Assembly (NCBI GenBank): GCA_910584605.1
Contig: CAJUAW010000080.1
Location: 1 to 12,352 of the forward strand
DNA from: an uncultured Oscillospiraceae bacterium
GTDB lineage: Bacteria > Bacillota_A > Clostridia > Oscillospirales > Oscillospiraceae
Length of the DNA: 12,352 bases
Direction: 5' to 3'
The position numbers were made by a program, and so were the translations under genes. This document shows, one piece after another, positions 6,913 to 12,352 of the stretch. Position 1 is the first letter of the stretch. Each line of letters begins with the position of its first letter. The notes below the pieces were generated by a model. That model ran no database searches, was not told the DNA's origin, and saw only the letters and a program-made list of their open reading frames with translations.

Positions 6913-8493
6913 ATGAATCGGAACAGCAACAATGACAGCATGAACGCCACAGGAAAGAGGGAACTGAACGGTTCAATCCTTCTGTATAACGGAAATTTCT
7001 TTCGCTTTGACGGCAAGAAAAACTATACCTGGATGTGGATTCAGGAAGGGATGATACGAGACGCCGGGTATCGCGACTGTGACGCTGGCTACTTGGCTAT
7101 GGCGGAGGAAGCAGTTGACCTGAAGGGAAGTCTGGTACTTCCAGGATTCTACGACTGCCATGTCCATGTGGTTCCCACAGCACTGGACCGCATGAAGCTG
7201 GACCTGAACGGCTCCCGAAACTTTGAGGAGATGGGGACCCGGCTGCGAGAGTGGGCGGAACGCTACCCCAGGCAGTCAACCGTGTATGCCTGCCGTCTGG
7301 AAATTTCCGATTTGGAGGAAAAGTGTCTGCCAAACCGACAGGTGATTGACCAATTTTTGCGGGACTACGACGTATGGATCGAATGCCGGGACTTCCACTG
7401 CACCATTTTAAACACAAAAGCCCTCCACTCCATCAATATTCCCTGGACGATCGAGGGGGTGGAAGTGGACGAGTTTATGCGCCCCACCGGAATCTTTCGC
7501 GGAAAGGCCAACGCCCTTCTGCGCCAGAAAATTGGGAACAGCTATAACATCCAGGATAAAGAGCGGGCGGTGCTGGACTTATCCAAGCAGTTATTGAAAA
7601 AGGGGGTCACCTCCATCCACGCTATGGAGGGCGGAGAGGGGTTTCCGGAGCAGGACGTCAAATTACTGCTCTCCTGTATCCCAAGGCTTCCGCTGGATGT
7701 CTGTATCTACTTTGGGACTATGGAGCTGGACAAAGTGAAGGCCCTGGGCCTCACTCGTGTGGGGGACATTTTTTTGGACGGCTCCTTTACCGCCGGCGAG
7801 GCCGCGCTGGACACCAGCTACCACGACCGTTCCGGCAGCGGGACTTTGTACTACTCTCAGGAGGAGGTCAACCAGTTTTTGCTCAACTGCTATCAGGCGG
7901 GGCTGGATACCTCCCTCCACGCTGTGGGCAGCCGTGCGGTGGAACAGGCGCTCCGCGCTCACGAATATGCCCGGCGAGAGACTGGGATATTCAACCTCCG
8001 CCATCGGATCGAGCACGCAGAGCTGACCACAAAGCATCAGCGCAGACAGGCAGGCGCCATGGGGATCATTTTCTCTATGCAGCCCGCGTTTGAGTATTTT
8101 TACGGCGGCAGCCGGGGGATGTTTGCAGAGCGGCTGGGGGAGTTGTGGCAGCAGACAAACCCGTTTCAGGACATTCGCAATGCGGGCGTGCGTATCTGCG
8201 GCGGCTCGGACAGCGGTCTGACTCCGGTCAACCCTATTGGAGGAATTCATGCTGCAGTCAATCATCCGGTTGAGTCCAGCCGTGTTACCGTGGAAGAAGC
8301 CCTGTCTATGTTTACCCGGGATGCGGCGTGGGTGGGACGTGAGGAGGGGTACAAAGGCGAACTTGAGATTGGCCGGGTGGCAGATCTGGCGGTCATGGAC
8401 CGGAATATCTTCCGCACCAATCCCAAAGGTATTATTACGGCGGAAGTCATTTTGACGATGAAGTCTGGTGCGATCCTATATCAGGACCTGTAA
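6913..8493 (+). CDS. YtcJ-like amidohydrolase (amidohydrolase family 3)
   Basis: A 526-residue, metal-dependent cytoplasmic hydrolase of the TIM-barrel amidohydrolase superfamily. The start is the ATG at 6913, 5 bases after GGAGG (6903-6907); an ATG at 6901 is in frame but has no site. Visible motifs in order: a beta-sandwich N-terminus with LPGFYDCHVH (His83, His85), FLDGSF (Asp289), LHAVGSRAV (His336), LRHRIEHAEL (His364, His368), CGGSDSGL (Asp433), and the C-terminal GRVADLAVMD typical of the family. Relatives include YtcJ and N-substituted formamide deformylase, which cleave C-N bonds in amides or formamides; the substrate here is unknown. Many relatives, as I remember them, carry a Lys four residues before the DG of the DGS motif; this protein has Asp285 there. 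The stop codon TAA (8491-8493) overlaps the ribosome binding site TAAGGAGG of the regulator gene, so the two are translated from one message. Confidence 0.88.
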   Translation: MNRNSNNDSMNATGKRELNGSILLYNGNFFRFDGKKNYTWMWIQEGMIRDAGYRDCDAGYLAMAEEAVDLKGSLVLPGFYDCHVHVVPTALDRMKLDLNGSRNFEEMGTRLREWAERYPRQSTVYACRLEISDLEEKCLPNRQVIDQFLRDYDVWIECRDFHCTILNTKALHSINIPWTIEGVEVDEFMRPTGIFRGKANALLRQKIGNSYNIQDKERAVLDLSKQLLKKGVTSIHAMEGGEGFPEQDVKLLLSCIPRLPLDVCIYFGTMELDKVKALGLTRVGDIFLDGSFTAGEAALDTSYHDRSGSGTLYYSQEEVNQFLLNCYQAGLDTSLHAVGSRAVEQALRAHEYARRETGIFNLRHRIEHAELTTKHQRRQAGAMGIIFSMQPAFEYFYGGSRGMFAERLGELWQQTNPFQDIRNAGVRICGGSDSGLTPVNPIGGIHAAVNHPVESSRVTVEEALSMFTRDAAWVGREEGYKGELEIGRVADLAVMDRNIFRTNPKGIITAEVILTMKSGAILYQDL

Positions 8494-8503
8494 GGAGGTA
8501 TGC

Positions 8504-9688
8504 ATGGGAAACAAGCTCCATATCCAAATGTTTGGGCCGATGGGATTTTCCGTTTCCGGTGTGCCAATCGCCACAAAGCTCAGTGCAAAGTCTCTGGCAA
8601 TTGTAGGTTTTTTGATTTGCAGCGAACAGCATCGCGCCTCTCGGGACAAGCTTGCATCCATGTTCTGGTCGGAAAGCTATGACACCGCCACCTACAATCT
8701 GCGCTACAATCTTTGGAACATCAGAAAAACCATTCCGCCGGATCAAAATGGCGCAGAATTTCTTCTCGCCTCTAAGGACGCGTGTTCTATCAATCCGGAT
8801 TATCAATATACCTCCGACCTCCGCCGCCTGAAGCGGCTGTTGGATGTGCCGGCGGAACAGGCCAGCCGGGAGCAGCTGATTGAGATGAAGCTGATTTTGG
8901 AGCGGGAGCTGATGGAAGAATTTTATATCCGTGACAGCAATGACTTCAACGACTGGCTTCTCTTCGAACGCACGCGGTATCAAAGAACCTGCCAGCAGGT
9001 TTTAGAGCGTTTGCTTGACCGCTACACTGCCGCCGGAGATCTGGATGGCGCACATAGCACGTTGGAGGATCTGCTGCGTGTCAGCCCCTACGAGGAGGAG
9101 TATTACTACCATATCATCCAGCTTTGTCAGGACAGAGGAGACCGGGCGGCGGCCATTCAATACTGCCGGAAGTGTGAGGAGATTCTACAGACGGATTTAA
9201 ACCTGCCTCCCTCCAAGCGGCTGCGAGAGCTTCACATGAGTTTGGCGGCCCAGGATCAAAGCAAAACCAGTGCCGTCTTTCAGAAAAAAGACCTGGTATT
9301 GCACATCCGGGTTTGGGAAAAAGCGGGGGAGATTCCAGGTTCCGTACTGGCCGAGATCATATCTGCGGTCACCTCCGCCTGTGAGCGCGGCGTAATCAGC
9401 AAAATACCCAAAGTTTTCCTGGAGGATATGGCCACGATACAGCCCGCGCTCATCCCGGCCTATGGGCTGGAAAACACCTACAGCCAGGTGCGTCAGGTGA
9501 GGCTGCTGAACTCTGTTTCTCAATTTTTTAATCAGCTTTCGCACTTTTACCGCACCTCAATCCGGCTGGAAAATATGGTGCAAAGCGATTTGTTTTCCTT
9601 CACTGCGGTGCAGTACCTGCAGCATATGTGTCCAGGAAGCGTGTCGCTGGAGTGGGATGGGGAGCCGCCGGAAAAACGCATTGTTTAA
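8504..9688 (+). CDS. BTAD (SARP-like) transcriptional regulator
   Basis: A 394-residue protein. The start is the ATG at 8504, 5 bases after AAGGAGG (8492-8498), which overlaps the stop of the preceding gene; an overlapping ATG at 8500 opens another frame and is not used. Residues about 3-95 (LHIQMFGPMGFSVSG ... SRDKLASMFW ... YNLRYNLWNIRK) match the OmpR-type winged helix that opens this family. Residues about 100-245 (RELMEEFYI, NDWLLFERTRYQ, LERLLDRYTAAGDLDGAHSTLEDLLRVSPYEEEYYYHII) match the TPR-like bacterial transcriptional activator domain. The last ~140 residues are not recognised: there is no P-loop and no LuxR domain, unlike the large SARP regulators. That part may sense a ligand or make dimers (inference). 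The third gene of the operon, it probably controls the operon and the transport genes beyond. Its last codon and stop (GTT TAA) lie inside the second copy of the conserved element. Confidence 0.85.
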   Translation: MGNKLHIQMFGPMGFSVSGVPIATKLSAKSLAIVGFLICSEQHRASRDKLASMFWSESYDTATYNLRYNLWNIRKTIPPDQNGAEFLLASKDACSINPDYQYTSDLRRLKRLLDVPAEQASREQLIEMKLILERELMEEFYIRDSNDFNDWLLFERTRYQRTCQQVLERLLDRYTAAGDLDGAHSTLEDLLRVSPYEEEYYYHIIQLCQDRGDRAAAIQYCRKCEEILQTDLNLPPSKRLRELHMSLAAQDQSKTSAVFQKKDLVLHIRVWEKAGEIPGSVLAEIISAVTSACERGVISKIPKVFLEDMATIQPALIPAYGLENTYSQVRQVRLLNSVSQFFNQLSHFYRTSIRLENMVQSDLFSFTAVQYLQHMCPGSVSLEWDGEPPEKRIV

Positions 9689-9722
9689 CGTCTGTTCATC
9701 TTGAGTTTATTTTTCCACCAAA
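9683..9722 (+). promoter_or_regulatory. Conserved upstream element, copy 2
   Basis: GTTTAACGTCT (9683-9693) and TTCCACCAAA (9713-9722) have the same spacing as copy 1 at 5045-5084. The element begins 89 bases before the -10 box at 9772 and overlaps the final codon and stop of the BTAD gene. The sequence between the two blocks has diverged from copy 1 while the blocks are kept, which points to selection on a protein-binding site. Confidence 0.6.
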
Positions 9723-9771
9723 ATAATTTTTCGTCCGCTTCGAATGAAATAAAGGGATAACCCTGTCACGG

Positions 9772-9777
9772 TATACT
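9772..9777 (+). promoter_or_regulatory. Promoter -10 box for the aminotransferase/TRAP unit
   Basis: TATACT (9772-9777) lies in CGGTATACT, nearly the same as CGGTATAAT at the other operon. The -35 position (about 9749-9754, ATAAAG) is poor and is partly covered by a small inverted repeat, GGGATAACCC (9754-9763). An untranslated leader of about 100 bases would follow. Confidence 0.55.
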
Positions 9778-9882
9778 ATAAAAGGATAAAATACTCGGTC
9801 TTTTTCATTTCCCTGCCTGATGGAGGGCAGAAAACACGGCAAAAGAGGATGTAACATCAAGGAACATGTGAAGGAGGAACAT

Positions 9883-11076
9883 ATGAGTGCTTTTCGTTAT
9901 GCAGAACGGATGAAGCTGGCCAAGCCCTCATTTATCCGCGAATCGCTGAAGCTGGCTTCTGACCCCACGCTGATCTGCTTTGCCGGCGGCAATCCGGACC
10001 CAGAGTATTTTCCCTGGGAAGAGCTGGCGCAGGCTGCGGATCTGGCAATTCGCAGCGATTGGCGCACCGCTTTGCAGTACAGCGTGACGGAGGGAAACCT
10101 GGAGCTGCGCAAGCAGCTGCAGGACATGATGGAACAAATTGGGATTGTCACTCCGGTGGAACAGCTGGTCATTACCAGTGGCTCTCAGCAGGGATTGGAC
10201 CTGGTAGCAAAGGCGTTTTTGGATCAGGGCGACAAGGTGATTGTGGAAAGTCCCACCTATATGGGGGCTATCAATGCCATCAAGTATTATGAGCCTCAGT
10301 TTATTGAGGTGGCCACCGATGAGGATGGCATGTGTATGGATGCGCTGGAGCAAGCGCTCATAAATCATCCGGACGCAAAGTTTATCTATACGATCCCTGA
10401 TTTTCAAAATCCCACCGGCCGTGTATTGGCGGAGGACCGCCGTATCCGGATGATTGAGCTGGCGGAGCAGTATAATGTGATGATTGTCGAGGACAACCCC
10501 TATTACTACCTGCGCTATGACGGACCGGTCGTCCCCCCTGTGAAGCATTTTGACTCCGTTGGCCGGGTGATTTATCTGGGCTCCACCTCCAAAATCCTTT
10601 GTCCAGCGATGCGGATTGGCTGGATCATTGCGGATCAGCATATTGTCAACAGCTTGGTTTATCTGAAACAGGCCTGTGATTTGCAGAGCAGTGAGCTGAC
10701 TCAGCGCATTGCTGCAAAATATCTGATCAACAACGACATCATGAAGCATATCGCAGCGATGAACCAGTTGTATAAAAAGAAAAAAGATCTGATGCTCCAA
10801 ACCATCAGGGAGACCTTCCCACCGGAGATACAATATACAATTCCCCAGGGCGGACTCTTCTTGTGGATCACTTTTCCAGAGGGTGTGGATTCTCTGGAGC
10901 TATTCCATCAGATGAAAGAGAGCATTCGAGTAATCTTTGTTCCGGGCGATACATTCTATCCCTACGGCGGACATCCTAACACGGCACGGCTCAGCTTTGC
11001 CACCGTCAGCGAAGAGGACATCAAAACTGGGATGGAGCGCATGGGCAAGATGCTGACAGAAATGCTCCAAAAGTAA
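9883..11076 (+). CDS. PLP-dependent class I/II aminotransferase (LysN/2-aminoadipate-like)
   Basis: A 397-residue cytoplasmic fold-type I transaminase that moves an amino group between an amino acid and a 2-oxo acid. The start is the ATG at 9883, 5 bases after AAGGAGG (9871-9877); the frame is open upstream to 9820 but without a site. Motifs: FAGGNPDPEYFP near the N-terminus, LQYSVTEGNLELRKQL, TSGSQQGLDLVAKAF (cofactor phosphate region), PDFQNPTGR (Asn176), VEDNPYYYLRYDG (Asp204, Tyr207), STSKILCPAMRIGWI with the Schiff-base Lys237, and RLSFA with Arg369 for the substrate carboxylate. The order and wording match the aminotransferase domain of the MocR/LysN group, but the DNA-binding part of MocR is absent, so it should be an enzyme. 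The substrate is not determinable; 2-aminoadipate, aromatic and branched-chain acids are all possible for this group. It leads a unit with the TRAP binding protein, so it probably acts on the imported compound or its product. Confidence 0.9.
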   Translation: MSAFRYAERMKLAKPSFIRESLKLASDPTLICFAGGNPDPEYFPWEELAQAADLAIRSDWRTALQYSVTEGNLELRKQLQDMMEQIGIVTPVEQLVITSGSQQGLDLVAKAFLDQGDKVIVESPTYMGAINAIKYYEPQFIEVATDEDGMCMDALEQALINHPDAKFIYTIPDFQNPTGRVLAEDRRIRMIELAEQYNVMIVEDNPYYYLRYDGPVVPPVKHFDSVGRVIYLGSTSKILCPAMRIGWIIADQHIVNSLVYLKQACDLQSSELTQRIAAKYLINNDIMKHIAAMNQLYKKKKDLMLQTIRETFPPEIQYTIPQGGLFLWITFPEGVDSLELFHQMKESIRVIFVPGDTFYPYGGHPNTARLSFATVSEEDIKTGMERMGKMLTEMLQK

Positions 11077-11139
11077 AGGTGTTCTGGAGGGGAACACTGA
11101 GCTGACGCAATCGGGCCTCATTTCATTTGCATGATTTTT

Positions 11140-11199
11140 TCGCTGGGTTGAAACGTGTCTTTCTCGCGTCCAATTTTCGCGATACGGAAAGACCAGCGA
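11140..11199 (+). other. Large hairpin in the leader of the TRAP gene, first
   Basis: TCGCTG (11140-11145) pairs with CAGCGA (11194-11199). Inside it, GTCTTTC with TCGCG (11157-11168) pairs with CGCGA (11178-11182) and GAAAGAC (11187-11193), leaving a TACG bulge and a 9-base loop. That makes up to 18 base pairs. No T-run follows, so it is not a terminator. It fits an RNA structure that protects or separates messages, but no known riboswitch is recognised. Confidence 0.5.
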
Positions 11200-11210
11200 A
11201 ACATCAGATG

Positions 11211-11262
11211 GATTACAGCGCTGAAACGACCGGCATGCTACCGCTTCATGTGCGCTGTAATC
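11211..11262 (+). other. Large hairpin in the leader of the TRAP gene, second
   Basis: A perfect 11-bp inverted repeat, GATTACAGCGC (11211-11221) with GCGCTGTAATC (11252-11262), encloses a further TGAA/TTCA pairing (11222-11225 with 11245-11248) and CGG/CCG (11231-11233 with 11241-11243). It ends 19 bases before the ribosome binding site of the next gene. It could be an RNA stem or a dyad operator for a dimeric regulator; the sequence alone does not decide. Confidence 0.55.
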
Positions 11263-11295
11263 GCTACACCAAAACTATTATAAGGAGGAAACACG

Positions 11296-12348
11296 ATGAA
11301 AAAAGCCATTTCCCTGTTCCTTGCCAGCGCATTGATGGTGGGCCTGGCGGCCTGCGGCGGCCAAACCAATAACGGCCAGGGGAGCACTTCCGGCAATTCC
11401 AGTCAAACGAAGGATGAGGTCATCGAATTAAAGTTTAGCTCCGCCTCTCCTGAAACCAGTACATGGCAGCTAGGTGCGCAGAAATTCTGTGACATCATCA
11501 GTGAAAAGACCAATGGAAAATATTCCATTACCATCTATCCCAGTGACCAGCTGTCCGGCGGCAACCAGGCAACCGGAATCGAGCTGCTCCAGCAGGGCTC
11601 GACGGATATTCACCTGCAGGACGCCATGGTCTGGTCCTCAATCTCAGAAAAGTCCATCGTGGCCTGCTTCCCCTGGCTCCTGCCTACCTATGACGATGTA
11701 GACCGCTATATCGCCAACGGTGAAGGCGGCGAGGCGCTGAAGCAAGTGATCTCGGAGGCGGGCTGTGTCTGCCTGGCTGTGGGCGAGAACGGTTACCGTC
11801 AGGTGGCCAACCGGCGCAATCCCATCACCTCCCCTGCGGATATGCAGGGCCTGAAAATGCGAGTCCCCGGCAGTAATGTGCATGTCAACCTGTTGAAGTA
11901 TATTGGCGCCGACCCCATTACGATGAGCCAAAGCGAGGTATACACCTCCCTTCAGCAGGGCGCCATTGACGCCTGTGAGAACACACTGGACCTGCTCTTT
12001 ACCCAGAACACTCTGGAGGTCACCAATTACCTGACCATTTGGAACTACTCCTATGATCCCATTTTTCTCTCGGTCAGTGAAAAGCTGTGGAACAGCTTGA
12101 CAGATGAGGAAAAGATCATCTTCTCCGATGCCGCCGCCGAGGCTATGGCCTATCAGATCCAGGCCACCCGCGAGAAAACCAGCGAACTGATGGCACAGTT
12201 TGACAAGTATCCTAATGTTGAAGTAGTTGGAGAGCTCACCAGCGATCAGGTAGCCGCATTCCAGGAGGCGGTTGCTCCCATCTATGAGGATTATCGGGAC
12301 ATTCTTGGTGAAGACCTGTTTGCGAAATTTGGTTATACCTTCTCCTGA
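11296..12348 (+). CDS. TRAP transporter substrate-binding lipoprotein (DctP family)
   Basis: A 350-residue secreted lipoprotein. The start is the ATG at 11296, 7 bases after AAGGAGG (11282-11288). It has a short signal peptide (MKK, then a hydrophobic run) ending in a lipobox, LAAC, with Cys20 as the lipid anchor. A Gly/Ser/Asn/Gln-rich linker to about residue 42 follows, then the mature domain. DctP-family marks are LKFSSASPETSTW at the start of the fold, GLKMRVPGSNVH with the conserved carboxylate-binding Arg189, and LQQGAIDACENTL (Glu228, Asn229). TRAP transporters use sodium or proton gradients to import organic acids, so the ligand should carry a carboxylate or similar acidic group. Its small and large membrane subunits (DctQ, DctM) are expected directly downstream, outside the window. 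Proximity to the two hydrolases and the aminotransferase suggests an amide-linked or amino-acid-derived ligand (inference). Confidence 0.93.
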   Translation: MKKAISLFLASALMVGLAACGGQTNNGQGSTSGNSSQTKDEVIELKFSSASPETSTWQLGAQKFCDIISEKTNGKYSITIYPSDQLSGGNQATGIELLQQGSTDIHLQDAMVWSSISEKSIVACFPWLLPTYDDVDRYIANGEGGEALKQVISEAGCVCLAVGENGYRQVANRRNPITSPADMQGLKMRVPGSNVHVNLLKYIGADPITMSQSEVYTSLQQGAIDACENTLDLLFTQNTLEVTNYLTIWNYSYDPIFLSVSEKLWNSLTDEEKIIFSDAAAEAMAYQIQATREKTSELMAQFDKYPNVEVVGELTSDQVAAFQEAVAPIYEDYRDILGEDLFAKFGYTFS

Positions 12349-12352
12349 GTTT

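Noticed and set aside
9752..9765. Resemblance to a homing-endonuclease site around GGGATAAC
   Set aside because: Only a short core matches; the rest differs and no endonuclease gene is present. It reads better as a small inverted repeat near the promoter.
9928..10833. A 301-codon open frame on the minus strand
   Set aside because: It is fully inside the aminotransferase gene, whose plus-strand frame carries every expected motif; the antisense frame results from codon composition.
11148..11279. Possible third copy of the shared promoter element (GTTGAAACGTGTCT at 11148; CACCAAAA at 11267)
   Set aside because: The first piece has extra bases, the second is at the wrong distance, and there is no matching -10 box; the similarity is at chance level.

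Overview
The window looks like chromosomal DNA of a GC-rich anaerobic Clostridia member, probably of the Oscillospiraceae type (Oscillibacter/Dysosmobacter/Flavonifractor-like). This rests on strong AAGGAGG ribosome binding sites at almost every gene, a giant secreted surface protein of the kind seen in that group, a tail-fibre-like protein with the N-terminal motif common in its prophages, and a DctP-type TRAP lipoprotein. No rRNA, tRNA, CRISPR array, transposase or integrase was found. The taxonomic guess is inference from style, not from a marker gene.

Layout. (1) Bases 1-4286 hold the C-terminal 1427 codons of a very large extracellular protein whose start lies outside the window; it ends at a strong terminator at 4296-4326. 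(2) Bases 4329-4811, minus strand, hold a solitary 160-residue protein with a phage tail-fibre-like N-terminus, preceded by a duplicated ribosome-binding segment and by hairpins facing both ways (4848-4874 minus, 4896-4918 plus). (3) Bases 4919-5190 are a gene-free stretch with a conserved upstream element and a promoter. (4) Bases 5191-9688 form an apparent three-gene operon: a RocB-like M20 metallopeptidase, a YtcJ-like amidohydrolase and a BTAD-type transcription regulator. (5) A second promoter region (9683-9882) leads to a class I/II PLP aminotransferase (9883-11076). After a leader with two large hairpins comes the substrate-binding lipoprotein of a TRAP transporter (11296-12348). The membrane subunits are presumably just beyond the right edge.

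How the genes may work together (inference). The lipoprotein captures a small acidic solute outside the membrane. The two hydrolases cleave an amide, acyl or formyl bond in it inside the cell. The aminotransferase removes the amino group of the released amino acid, and the BTAD protein controls the set. The best sequence support for one regulon is a bipartite element found upstream of both transcription units: an identical 11-mer GTTTAACGTCT followed, at exactly the same spacing, by TTCCwCCAAA. In both places the element starts 89-90 bases before a CGGTATAnT -10 box that lacks a recognisable -35. The natural substrate cannot be read from the sequence.
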